In this document: positions 46,191 through 56,840 of the stretch, piece after piece
Layout of the letters: each line of letters starts with the position of its first letter
How positions within the stretch are numbered: position 1 is the first letter of the stretch
Assembly (NCBI RefSeq): GCF_037975245.1
Contig: NC_092568.1
Location: 34,566,501 to 34,630,500, forward strand
DNA length: 64,000 bases
Direction: 5' to 3'
Source: Apostichopus japonicus
Taxonomy: Eukaryota > Echinodermata > Holothuroidea > Aspidochirotida > Stichopodidae
Notes under the pieces: model-generated
What the model saw: only the letters and a program-made list of their open reading frames with translations
The model's database searches: none
What the model was told of the DNA's origin: nothing
Made by a program: the position numbers and the translations under genes

Positions 46191-48715
46191 CAGTTAATTG
46201 TCACCTTAGTGTAGGTCAAAGTTCACTTCAGTAGCCATCATGATGGCAGTCTACATGACTACTCATTACTAAATAATGTTTAATTATTGGCCATATACAG
46301 CACACAATTTGACCAAGTCTGTATAAACACACTTAAAAGAACACATGTGGCATTACACCTCGAGTACACACATTGCTTTTGGCATGATCTAAGAACATAT
46401 TCTGCACCTGTGGCATAGTCAGGTTGTTGTCATTGGGCTGATCTGCAACTCTATGTAAGGTGTCCTGAAAGGCTGATCAACATAACACTACAGAGACTAT
46501 AACAATGTGACACTGAAATTGTACTTAAAATCCCAACTTTGCCATCCCTTGCTTAAAATTAGGCTTTCAACTAATCTATGGTTAGTTCAACTTTACCAGG
46601 GTGAAATTGCAACTTTTTACTGTAGTCTTCAACCTTATCTTGCTATAATATTTGCCAAGTAATTTACCAGCATGACAACCTTTGCAAATAAATGAAATAG
46701 AAAAAAAAATATCAGTTCACTTTATAGAAATACTCACCTTTGAGAGGTACAACAGGGTATCTACTTTCTCCCCAAAGTAGCAAGTAAGTAGCCAGATTAA
46801 TCCAGGCATATCAGGAGTAAGATCGTTTGTTTCTGCTCTGGCAACTTCTATGGCATCAAAAACATCTTTTAAAGCTGGCTTTTTGGTAGCAACTTTCCTC
46901 AAATAGTGCATAACAGACTGACCTTTGGTATCTAAAGATTTAGAAAGAGTAGGCATCAGTTCAATACCAACCAATTCATGAAAGTGGCTCATCATACCAA
47001 TGCTTTCCAGGAGAAATGGGTATTCTTCTATTATCCCTATGAGGGTTATGCTGTTTGTATTGATCATTGTGCGGATAGTGAAATACAACAGTTTCATGTT
47101 CATCTGAATGATGTCTTCATCCCACTTATCTTCATTTTCATACATTTCCTTTAGTTCAAGGGTTCTCCTTTTTTGAGATGTTTCGTCTTCCCTCTCTGGC
47201 AACCCTTTTGGTTGCCAGTTCTGACAACCATAAGAGTCTCGTTTTTTTGCTCGCTTAGGCTTCTGTTCTGAAGACTCATCATCTGATGTGCTGGTCAATG
47301 AAGACGTTCCTGGCAGATATGTTTCAGTCCGCCTAAGGTTGTTGATTCTGTTTTCCATTTGCTTAAGTACAGATTCAAAGCCATCTCCAATAACTTCACC
47401 GCCTATGTCATCTCTAAAGCTTGCTGGGTAAGAATCAACAATTGTTTTTGAAATAATGGCAAGATTCTTACGGCCCGGATTGCGATTTTTCTTCATGATG
47501 TCATCACATATTATTCGTATCATTTCCCTTCTGTCTCTTGGTGATGGCCTTGTACATTTCTTTAATGAATCACTTAAGTTCTTAGGCATTTTGTTCCACT
47601 GGACTGTAAAAGTTTCCACCCAGTGCTTCTTTAGTGAGGTAGGAGTTCCTGGACTTGAGCTGGATGACTCTGAAGAAGCAACTGATCCGACTAGTTGAAA
47701 ATCTTCCATTCCCAACTCCAGTTGGTGATTTAGTTCACTTGGGGTAGTATCTGGCGAAAAAAGGAAAAATTGAACATCAGGGCCTTGTTTCACAAAGAGT
47801 TATGCTCAGTCAAGTTTGATATGTAGAACATAAGTTAGCAATAAATCAAACTAAGACTGAGCGTAACTCTTCATGAAATGGGGCGAGGACTACCTCTAAA
47901 ACTAACAGAAATGTTTTCAATGAATAAAAACATTAAATTTCCAAGAAATATGTAAGAACTAGTGTAGCCTCTTGTTGCCACATGTGTACATAACCAGTCT
48001 TACAATGATATGAAAGCATTAGCTACAAGCCAACAAACTTGCATTTCCTCATTTCTCTAAACAACTGCAATTGAAATCGATACAGAATACAAGTGTACAG
48101 TATGCCATTGGCAAAACGAAAACACTGTCTATCTGAAAACAGGGATGAGAATGTGTGGACATAAAAGCACTGGAATGTTTAGTAATTACAAATTTAGAGT
48201 CTTGTACATATTTACACTGCAAAGTTTCTGTTAAGCAACTGTCCATGAATGATTACCTCAACTAAGCAGATAAACTTGCAAGATTACATGTAGGCTGTTC
48301 AAGCATGATCTAGTCACAAACTCTTATTTCAGAACTGTAATGACTTTTTGTACTGATTTTTTTGTCCTTTTGGTAAACACGATAGTTTCCAGGTCACATA
48401 TTGCCTCCTCACTCTGCAAGTACTGTGCTGTGCACACTAAATTGGCCTACTACAAGTAATGTACAAAATACTGGAGTCTGGACGATACAGTACCTTCAAC
48501 CCTTGTAGACCAAGCTTTCAAAAGCTTTCTCCGCTGAATTGGTTTCAAATTGTGGAGATCCTCTTCTGTAACATACTTTAAATCTGCAACACTTTCAACT
48601 CCTGCTCTTATGAGCAGTTCTAGCACCTCCTTAATCTTGTAGGTGGGCAGTAGTGGAAAGACATCACTCACAGCACTCTCAATTGGACCAAGAAGAACAG
48701 TATCATCTGAAGATG
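43039..48715 (-). CDS. element B accessory protein, SAM-domain (SAMD3-like)
   Basis: Minus-strand exons: about 48715-48494, 47750-46738, 46464-46408, 45936-45870, 44725-44557 and 43153-43039, with agreeing phases and a TAA stop. The first exon encodes an acidic SDTSSDDTVLLG start and a SAM-like helical domain (YKIKEVLELLIRAGVESVADL, TEEDLHNLKPIQRRKLLKAW). The large exon has HWVETFTVQWNKMP, RREMIRIICDDIMKK, a FESVLKQMENRINNLRR helix, a basic KPKRAKKR and a helical C-terminal part (MKLLYFTIRTMINTN...). The tail SPSPCIVVSGTKLLAGRKYM, FATYYVLN, TLEFIQRCFVGINP, NPKVLSLLGHI matches proteins annotated SAM domain-containing protein 3-like in fish. The start codon must be in an upstream exon I could not place. 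It probably works with the transposase encoded upstream on the same strand; its activity is unknown. Confidence 0.8.
43592..44034. mobile_element. MITE with CAGGGATGAGACT ends (443 bp)
   Basis: Left end CAGGGATGAGACTGAGCCGG, right end AAGAGTCTCATGCCTG, with AACACA on both sides (43586-43591 and 44035-44040). It has a T-rich/CGCG interior and a G/C-run block (GGGGAGGGGGTGTCCCCCTC) that folds on itself. It lies in the last intron of the SAM-domain accessory gene, so it is younger than element B. Confidence 0.65.
46160..46191. repeat. (TA)n microsatellite
   Basis: About 30 bp of pure TA in an intron of the accessory gene, bracketed by two copies of TATAGCAGTTA. Confidence 0.85.
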
Positions 48716-49406
48716 TATCTGACAGTTCCAGTTTGAATCAACACAAACCACTCTGCCAACAGCAAGAAACATATAGCTGACTGATTTTGTTAATGTGAAC
48801 GTCTGTCACTATTGAGTTGACACCTCAAACTGACAAATACTACTATACTATTTTTACACAATGGCTCAAGCAATAAATAATGACCACTGCATTGACCATT
48901 CCTTTACTATAGCTCAGATTACTTTGTTTTCCTGCACTATCAAGAATGTAGATCTTTGTTCAAGGAAAGATATCTACTCAGTACATTATAAAGCCTGAAT
49001 AAATATGTATTAAATAGCAAATGCAGTCCCAAAATTTGAATTTGTGGACTATGACAGGCCAAGTGAGGAGTGAGTGTTCACTCACATGAAAACAGAACTA
49101 AATGAATAAATTGTTGAATTGAGGCTAGGTGCAACATTTCTGTTGTGAATCATCCAAATGCTCTAAAATTTCTCAGAGAAGCACCAGCATTGATATTTGA
49201 TAGGTTTATTTGATGTTTGAAGCATTGTTGGGGAAACTGCATATATGCCTTACATGCAATAAACATACACAACTTAAAACGATATATGCTGAATGTACGG
49301 TATTAGACCCTGTGTAAACATGTGACATATTGAACACATGAGGCAAGGTAAATGCATGCACATACATCCATAACATGGCCAAGTACCATCATCATTGTTG
49401 AGAAAG

Positions 49407-52127
49407 TCATGAGTGGAAACAATTATGCTTCAGTGGAAGCAGGAGTCTTCCTTGAACTGGATAAGCTGACAATGGATAATAGTCACAAAGTTCTGAAACC
49501 TTCAGACAGTCTATATCATTTGATGGTTGCAGCAAGTACACACCTAGTTCCTCAAGAAGGGTAGCATTATGCAGTTTAACAACAAGAAATGCATCATTGT
49601 TACATAAAAGAGTCAACAGAATACAGCCAAATTGCAAGACTGAATCTGTACATTTGCATGCCACAAACAAACCTGCACTGTACTGAGTACCATAGACCTT
49701 TAATTTGTTACTCACTGTGGCTGAATCAACCTGTAACTTTTTTGAATGCAGGGAAGCCCTAATTTCAGGACTAAAAATCTCAGGATTTAGTTGCTCACCT
49801 TTTTCAATGAAATTTTTTTCAGGAAACATACTCCCTGCACTATTATATGCCTGCAGCTGCTGATGTCTTTCTGACAACGTATGTGTTACATTAACAAAGT
49901 TATGGCAATTCCTAGCACACCGTTTGAAGTAAGAGTGTTTGCTTTCAAACCTCAGTGTCCACACTCTGATTAAAGGGCCAAACTTAACTGTCAACTCTGG
50001 ATAATGACAAAGAAAGTGATGTTTTGGTCTAAGCTTCACCTCAGGAAAGATTTGTTTTCTTTCCTCATGGTACTCTTCTATTAACACCTTCAGATAAACA
50101 ATTTCATCCCATGATATTTGAGGAGCACAAACAAGCTGAACAATCTCTCTTAAACGCAGAAATTGTTTCCAAACATTGTCAGATTTATCCAAAATTTGCT
50201 GGCCCACCAAAATTGGGAGAAGTTTAAGCAAACACCAGTTCTCAACTGCATTTCCACCAAGTCTGCTTTTATTTGAATTTATCTGAGCAGGCTTGTTATT
50301 GATGTCACTACCAGTGAACTTAAACAGTTCTAACTTTCTGTTTAAGTCTTGGTACGTAAACCAATGTCTCTGATTAACCCAGTAATCGATATAGAGTTTC
50401 AAATCATAATCCACTACCCCTTCAAAAAGGTCATGGCCCAAGCAAGGTGGCAGGCCAGGATTACAGACATGGAAATAATTTAAATTATTGAAGAGGGAGT
50501 TAAATTTAATACCCTCAAAGCTATCTTCACCAGACTGTTGGAGATGTTCTACACATCTGTCATATTCGGTGGGACTTCTGCACTTTCCCAGAGCATATGG
50601 CTCACCTGACTGAAATTCAGCTGAACTCAGTAAGCAATACCTACAATAATGTTTAGATGAAAAGCTTTCAACAAATCCGCCAATAGTGTGTGAGCCTAAA
50701 TTATCTCCTAGTATGCATGCCAATGAACCTTTCCGAATTTGCCCACCTTTGACCTGTACACCAGTTTCTTCTAGTAATTTCAAGTCTCTTAATAGCCTTT
50801 TAAATACTTTTTCTTGTCCATACTTCTTGAAATCAACCTCTCTACAAAGAAGTGCAAGTTGCAATGACTCTACCTGGGACCTATACTGAGGAGGAATGTT
50901 TCCCAGAGTGAAATACACAGCCAATATTTTATGTTTCTTTTTGGCAGATCCAAGTGGATTCACTACTTCAAAGGCATCTTGGAATAAAATAACCGACAAT
51001 GCACTTTCCTCACTTCCAAGAAGTGTATTTTCTTTGAAAATTTTCCCATCTGTTATATCTGTAAACACTGGTAGCTGCATGTTGTTGGCTCTCCTGTCTG
51101 ATTTTATTGGAATCAAGTCATTATCAATGAGAACTTTAATTGTCTGCAAGATGGGAACATAATGACAGTAATGCATTTTTCCTGAAATATCCCTCCCAAG
51201 GGGAACAGCTTCTGGGGAAACAAAATTCAGTGACTTAAAGTACTCTTTTCTACTATGTTTTGAGCGCAGTTCTCCCTTCTTACTGTCCAAAGCAACATCC
51301 CACTCATTTCCCAAGTTAAGGTCATCTAATAATGAATGAATACGGTCATTACAAATGTTTTCGGCCCTTAATTTTGCTGTAAGCCTAACTTTAAGAGATT
51401 CTAGGCAAATGTCATGTATGTTTCTTAGTTCCTCTACAATAATTTGTACGGTTGATTCTGGGACTAATTGTTTCCCTTGCAGCTTAAGTAGAAATAATGC
51501 AAAACTTTTCAAAAATTCCCCTTTTGACTGATCAGAATTACTCTCAACTTCTATGACATTGTCATGTTCAGTTTCCCCAAATTCCATATCCAAACTTTCT
51601 TCTGCAGTAGTGGGCTTATTAGCATTGCCAGTTTCTACATCACAAATATTTGCTGTTTCTGAAATTACAGCATCAAATCTGAAACTTTTGTGAGCATTTT
51701 TCACACGTTTTGCACACCAATTTCTGTGGCAACGAGACAAATGAACACAAAATGTTGCCTTTTTGTGGTACCTTCTCTTGCATGAAACATACGGGCATTC
51801 AACTGTCTGACCATTATTCATGTGACTTTTGAGATGACTTAAAAATGCATGCAAATCAGAGCATTCTTTCTTACAGTATGCAATAGCACACTTCAGTGGT
51901 ACATTAACTGAATGAAATCTGTTTGACTGCTCTACATGTCTCTGGTTACGATGCTTCCTTGTTATATGAACTTTCAGTGCTGTAAAAGTTGAAAATATGT
52001 ATCTGCATCCTTGAAAACAGCACCGAAATTGAGAATTGGCTTGATTTCTATGGCGCCGTCCATGAGCCACATACTCACTCACTGAACGTGTTGTTACCTT
52101 GCAAATGTTGCAAAGTCCAACAAACAT
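49407..52127 (-). CDS. element B transposase with four C2H2 fingers, 906 aa
   Basis: A single minus-strand exon; ATG at 52127 (MFVGLCNICK) is preferred over an in-frame GTG four codons earlier. Residues 1-165 hold four C2H2 zinc fingers: CNICK...HGRRH, CCFQGC...HITRKH, CAIAYCKKEC...HLKSH and CPYVSCKRRY...HLSRCH. The rest matches the CMC-like transposase fold: SPEAVPLGRD, a GDNLGSHTIGGF motif (D475), the zinc knuckle HYCRYC, LPPCLGHDLFEGVVDYDL (D566), LKPILVGQ-type helices, RPKHHFLCHYPE and RFESKHSYFKR (E728). The acidic residues are the probable DDE catalytic set; the fingers probably bind the TCTGT-type subterminal repeats. The C-terminal 150 residues form an all-beta-looking module. AATAAA (complement of 49205-49210) lies about 200 bp past the stop. 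No break in the frame was seen. Confidence 0.85.
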   Translation of the reverse strand: MFVGLCNICKVTTRSVSEYVAHGRRHRNQANSQFRCCFQGCRYIFSTFTALKVHITRKHRNQRHVEQSNRFHSVNVPLKCAIAYCKKECSDLHAFLSHLKSHMNNGQTVECPYVSCKRRYHKKATFCVHLSRCHRNWCAKRVKNAHKSFRFDAVISETANICDVETGNANKPTTAEESLDMEFGETEHDNVIEVESNSDQSKGEFLKSFALFLLKLQGKQLVPESTVQIIVEELRNIHDICLESLKVRLTAKLRAENICNDRIHSLLDDLNLGNEWDVALDSKKGELRSKHSRKEYFKSLNFVSPEAVPLGRDISGKMHYCHYVPILQTIKVLIDNDLIPIKSDRRANNMQLPVFTDITDGKIFKENTLLGSEESALSVILFQDAFEVVNPLGSAKKKHKILAVYFTLGNIPPQYRSQVESLQLALLCREVDFKKYGQEKVFKRLLRDLKLLEETGVQVKGGQIRKGSLACILGDNLGSHTIGGFVESFSSKHYCRYCLLSSAEFQSGEPYALGKCRSPTEYDRCVEHLQQSGEDSFEGIKFNSLFNNLNYFHVCNPGLPPCLGHDLFEGVVDYDLKLYIDYWVNQRHWFTYQDLNRKLELFKFTGSDINNKPAQINSNKSRLGGNAVENWCLLKLLPILVGQQILDKSDNVWKQFLRLREIVQLVCAPQISWDEIVYLKVLIEEYHEERKQIFPEVKLRPKHHFLCHYPELTVKFGPLIRVWTLRFESKHSYFKRCARNCHNFVNVTHTLSERHQQLQAYNSAGSMFPEKNFIEKGEQLNPEIFSPEIRASLHSKKLQVDSATVSNKLKVYGTQYSAGLFVACKCTDSVLQFGCILLTLLCNNDAFLVVKLHNATLLEELGVYLLQPSNDIDCLKVSELCDYYPLSAYPVQGRLLLPLKHNCFHS

Positions 52128-54025
52128 TTTTAGTCTCACGACGTACAGAACTATGAGAATACGAGTAGGAAAACGCTGCCAATTTGGAAAAGTTTGAATA
52201 ACCTACTTATAAACCCACACCAATTTCATTTGCACTAATTTCGGTTGTTAAAGCTACAGTGAATTTACACAATTTTTATATGTTTGAAGTTGAACATGTA
52301 CTGAGTACAGCTACAGTACAAGATATAGGAAAGCTCTTGCCTACTTGCTTCTTTTTGTACACATGATTTTGTCTAGATGCATAATCAATGCAAATGGTTG
52401 TATCAAAATGATTGACAGACTGTGGTACTGGTAGTGTGGACAGGTTCAGTCCAACTCATACTGGTTCTCACACAGTAAAACTACTGTAGCATTACTGTTA
52501 GGCCCTAAGCTTTGTTGGGTATCATAAGTTTTCAAAGCTAATGAGTAATGTTGGCTTAAACTTAATCAACAATTCGGTTAAAAGTAGCCTATTAATATTA
52601 ATAGCCTAGGCTACAGCCGCACAGGCAATAGCAAAACCTAAGTTTTTAAATTGTATATGGGCCAAGCCTATAGGCCTAGGCCTAGGCTATTATTTTATTT
52701 CATCAATATCGCTCCGGACTAAGACCACAGTTAGCCACTGATGCCTAACGTTATGCTAGGCCCTTCGCTATTCGGCCTAGCCTATAACTATAAAGCATCC
52801 GTTATACAAAAACATTTAACAGATTTTCCGAAACGGCAAGAAAAAGCCTTCTAAGAATTTGTTATTGATGAATAGTCAATGTTTCTACCAACTTATTTGC
52901 TAACAAAACTTGAATGAATTTCCACTACACCCACCTCAGTCGAATATTGAAAAATTCTCCTGCGTCATCAGTGAAAAGGCAGCAAGTGTTGTGTACTGCA
53001 TGCTGGACGCAAGCAGTAGTAGTATGTACGTACGTACGTGGTCGGAGTTCGGTGCGCTGTTGTATTGTACGTATAACTGAAAAAGTTTCTTGTGCACTGA
53101 TACGTCAGGCCGTGGACTGTTATTTTGGCGGGAAACGTTAATATGCATATGTTACACTCGTGAACCCAGGTGGAAACCGTGACCTTAGGTCACCGAGCCA
53201 TTGCGAAATCACTGGACTGCATTAGGTGTGCCATACACGCTGTACGTTGTTTTCCACTCCAATGCAACCCTTAACAACATCAATCTGTCTCACCCACATG
53301 CTCGCTGTATCACGAAATCGATCGGCATTTACTCAAATTTAAATTATTTGAAATAAAAATGCCCAAATTAAATAGATTTTTTTCCGTCTATTTAGTGCGC
53401 ATTCAATGCCAATTGAAGACAGTTAATAATGATCACAATTTTATTAAACCCCAGAGCTTCCGTGCATGGGCATCGCCCAAAGGTCCCGAAAACACATTGA
53501 CTAACCTAGGGCCCGAAGCGGGTCCCTGGACCACACACCCGAGATGAGCGCATCCCATATATTGTTCAGTCAGATTGTGCTTGAAGAAACATACGATGAA
53601 TTGGTCTATAAAAGGACCCTATAGTGTTGCTAATTGAAACACTAGATATTTGTTTATTCCGTAAAAATGAAAAGTTTCTGTTTAAAAACATTTTTTTGTC
53701 GTAGTAAATACAAATTGATGGTAAAAAAAACAGTGCGATCATGTTATTGCAATAAAACAGATATAAGTTGTAAAATAACAGGATTTTTCAACTGTTACTT
53801 TAATTTACAGTTACTTCTGTAAAAATATTAATGATTGCAGTCAAATTTTGTTAAAAAAATAGAAAATAATTGTTTTCTAAATAAACAGAAAATATATGTT
53901 ATATTACATTTTGTTTTTGTAGCAATACAAACTGTTTGTAAAAATACAGTAATTTTTGGTTAATGGGAAAAAACCGGAAATTTATGTTAAAAAAGTCTGT
54001 AAACTGACAGATATTTTTAACAGTG
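52128..54025 (-). promoter_or_regulatory. element B promoter side and right subterminal region
   Basis: About 1.9 kb from the transposase start to the element end, without a gene. It holds AGGCCTAGGC clusters (52600-52780), CGTACGTACGTACGTGG near 53030, and over the last 350 bp many TCTGT and ACAGA words that mirror the left-end array. The transposase promoter must be here; no TATA box was convincing. Confidence 0.5.
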
Positions 54026-54027
54026 TA

Positions 54028-55107
54028 GCGCACACTGTCACTTACGTTTGCACAGTGTGAAAGTACCGTTTGCGGACCTACGTGAAGTTGGGCTAGAATA
54101 CGATTCCTCCTGAAGCCCAAACCACGAGGCATGCATGTGAATAAACGCAATAGGCATTGCATGTAGTGAGAAAATTTTTCGAGCTAGACTAACTACTCGA
54201 TTGAGTTCAAATGCGGTTGTATTTCAAGCTCAATGAAACCTTTCTGTTGGATTTAATGACGCACGGAACAAGGAACGTTTACGTTTTACAGTAGGCCTAG
54301 GTGCATACAAGGGAATCTACTTTGTTTAGAACTTGGATTTTCTTTCGGATGTTATACTAATCTACGTTTGAGACTATCATCACTATTGTTATTGTGCCAG
54401 TTTGACTGGTAAGTGAGCACATTCATACATCACTCTGTATAAAACCCGCCAAAAACGTGATCTTGAGATTTACGTTACTTTGGGTCAGCTTGCGAGTAAC
54501 CTCTTCAGATACTGGGAAATCGTTGCGAAATCGCCGCAAATTTCGTAAAAAAAACAACTTGTAAACACGTGGTGAAGGAATCAAGAAACACCATGATATT
54601 CATTATCTATTTATGTCTTGAACATTACGCCGGAAAATAACAGTTATGCTGACACGAAATGCACGCACAGCACCGTACTGAACAGTTCACAACAGAAAAG
54701 ATAATCACAGTGACGTCATTCACTGACCTGAGGGCTGTTCAAGGTCGTTGCAGTGTTTGCAAATTCCTAAATTACGGAGACGAAAAAACGACGTTATAAT
54801 TCCCTTTTTTATAACTTTCCGGTGTGCTATTTGGAAAATTAAAAAAATGTGTTGCTTGGTAACATATGAACTACATTATATATGAAAATGAGAGATTTTT
54901 TTTCTGTCACTATCGTTCTATTTTAACCTTGTGGTAGTTTAATCCTCCATAGATCTAACAGGGCAAAGTCAAACTAACTGCCTATTTTATCCAACTTTCT
55001 CTTCTTGTTAAAAACAGATTTTAATATTACTCTTAGTTGAACCAGTTAAATATAATAATTGAAATCGTAATGAGTTGAAAAATCCAGAACAGTGAATAAA
55101 CCTTCCA
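54028..55107. other. gap right of element B
   Basis: No gene seen. CACACTGTCACTTACGTTTG and CACAGTGTGAAAGTACCG just outside the right end are chance-like echoes of the CACTG terminus. TGACGTCA is present at 54713. Otherwise AT-rich and featureless. Confidence 0.45.
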
Positions 55108-55178
55108 GCCTCCACCGGGATTCGAACCCGGGCCTCACACTTTATATGCGGACACCCTAACCACTAGGCTATGGACGC
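55108..55178 (-). tRNA. tRNA-like sequence (tRNA pseudogene or SINE head)
   Basis: On the minus strand the 71-nt segment starts GCGTCCA and ends TGGAGGC, pairing in six of seven acceptor positions. It has an A-box-like TAGCCTAGTGGTTAGGGTG and a perfect B-box GGTTCGAATCC inside a 5-bp T stem (CCGGG/CCCGG). The anticodon stem is not convincing (CCGCATATAAAGTGTG), so no amino acid can be assigned. RNA polymerase III promoter elements are intact. It may be a degenerate tRNA or the 5' head of a tRNA-derived SINE whose tail I cannot delimit. Confidence 0.5.
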
Positions 55179-55800
55179 TGATTGTAGAGGTTCGAAACCG
55201 GTAAGGAAGGTCGTAATGCCCCTGTGGGCATTTGTCACCTGTATCGAACAATACTTGTTCTGTTTTGGTGACATATTTGCCTTACTCTACAGATCAAACA
55301 TGATTCTAACCAACTCTAAGTCATTTGTGATTCCTAAAGCCGGATCTCGAAAAAGATACTTGAAACAGAATTGGACAGTGAAATGGTGGTAAGCGACAAA
55401 GGCAAAATGAATATATATATAATTGGAAATATATATATATATATATTCTCATCAAACATAACCTGTCCTTAGAACTGTTGGACTTTTAGAGACTACAAAT
55501 TTACAGCAGCCTTTGAAGTCTTTCCATCATCTTTTAACCTTCATAACAATGTGATAGGACAATTTGGTATTTATTTCATTCTCTTTGAGCTTGAGTCTAG
55601 GGAGACTTCCAAAACTTGTGTGTCTAAACTGAGCAGTCAATGCCGACTAAAGATATTGTAATAGATTGTGAAAGTAATCAAATACTAAACATGACAAAAG
55701 CAACTTTCAATATTAAATTACGTATATCTGCAAAGAGCTGTTTACAGTTTGCTTAGATTAAAGTTAAACATGTAAGAGCAGTGCCTACTTTCCATCCCCT
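55179..55800. other. gap with TA repeat
   Basis: Contains two AT-only tracts (55410-55447, TATATATA separated by ATTGGAAA). Open frame 55171-55392 overlaps the tRNA-like sequence and has no motif. No gene is supported. Confidence 0.4.
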
Positions 55801-56455
55801 AAACCTTTCACTTCCCATTAACCCTTCCCTTCCCCTAAACCCTCCCCCTTCGCCTTCCCCTAAACCCTCGCCTTCCCCTAAACCCTTCCCCTAATCCCTT
55901 CCCCTAATCCCTTCCCTAAACCCTTCCCCTAAACCCTTCCCCTTAAATTCTTCCCCTAAACCCTTCCCCTAAACCCTTCCCCTAAACCCTTCCCCTAAAC
56001 CCTTCCCCTAAATCTTTCCCCTAATCCCTTCCCCTAATCCCTTCCCCTAAATCCTTCCCCTAATCCCTTCTCCTAATCCCTTCCCCTAAACCCTTCCCTA
56101 AACCCATAAACCCTTCTCCTAAATCCTTCCCCTAATCCCTTCCCCTAATCCCTTCCCCTAAACCCTTCCCTAAACCCCTAAACCCTTCTCCTAAACCCTT
56201 CCCTTAAACCCTTCCCCTAAACCCTTCCCCTAAACTCTTCCCCTAATCCCTTCCCCTAATCACTTCCCCTAAACCCTTCCCCTAAAGTTAACCCTTCCCC
56301 TAAACCCTTCCTCTAAACCCTTTCCCTAAACCCTTCCCCTTAACCCTGCCCCTAAACCCTTCCCCTTAACCCTTCCCCTAATCCCTTCCCCTAATCCCTT
56401 CCCCAAACTCTTTCCCCTGATCCCTCCTCTTTCCCCTAATCCATTCCCTCTCCCT
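55801..56455. repeat. 13-bp telomere-like satellite
   Basis: About 650 bp of near-perfect CCCTTCCCCTAAA units (13 bp) with TAATCC and TTAACC variants. Every unit contains CCCTAA or CCCTAAA, the complement of telomeric TTAGGG/TTTAGGG, alternating with CTTCC. One strand is almost pure pyrimidine with A. The MITE at 56458 starts immediately after it. Confidence 0.9.
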
Positions 56456-56457
56456 AC

Positions 56458-56840
56458 CAGTGGCGGAACGTCCATACAGTCGGGGGGTGGCGTATCCCCC
56501 CCCCCCCTGACGGACTCAAATGGACTGCTGGCGCCCTTTTCAGCTCTTTACCCCTTTTTACTTATTCGCGATTATTGACTTTGTATTGCGCTCTCATCTA
56601 CCTATTGACATTTGTCACATTTTGTTGGTGTAATTTGGCGATGACACCTATTTATTTATTTATCTGCAAATTAGCCAGGCCCGGAAAGGGTCATTTCCGG
56701 CGATCTAGGGAGTATCTTTACTCAAAAAATTTGTGTACGCTACGCGTCAACCTGTGGTGGCGCTCCGCTTAGATAGTGTCGAAAGTGCCCCTACAGACCA
56801 TTCTCGCCCCTTCTGACCAATACCCCTAGCTCTGCCACTG
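56458..56840. mobile_element. hAT-type MITE, copy 2 (383 bp)
   Basis: CAGTGGCGGAACGTCC to CTAGCTCTGCCACTG, about 90% like the copy at 17598-17986 by eye. Flanks CTCCCTAC and CTTCCTGC agree at six of eight positions, a decayed target duplication. It contains AGATAGTGTCG, which the other copy lacks. Confidence 0.85.

Larger units (their letters stand above)
39734..54025 (-). mobile_element. element B: 14.3-kb CACTA-like DNA transposon
   Basis: The left end is CACTGTTAAAAAAATTTCTG and the right end, inverted, CACTGTTAAAAATATCTG, followed by interleaved CTGTAAA/ACAG words. TA is duplicated on both sides (39732-39733, 54026-54027). CACTG termini, a 2-3 bp duplication and subterminal repeats are the classical marks of EnSpm/CACTA elements. 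Both genes are on the minus strand: a 906-aa zinc-finger transposase next to the right end and a SAM-domain accessory gene downstream. The left subterminal region is a 96-bp tandem array. A MITE (43592-44034) lies in an intron. Reading frames are open throughout, which suggests a young and possibly autonomous copy. Confidence 0.85.
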
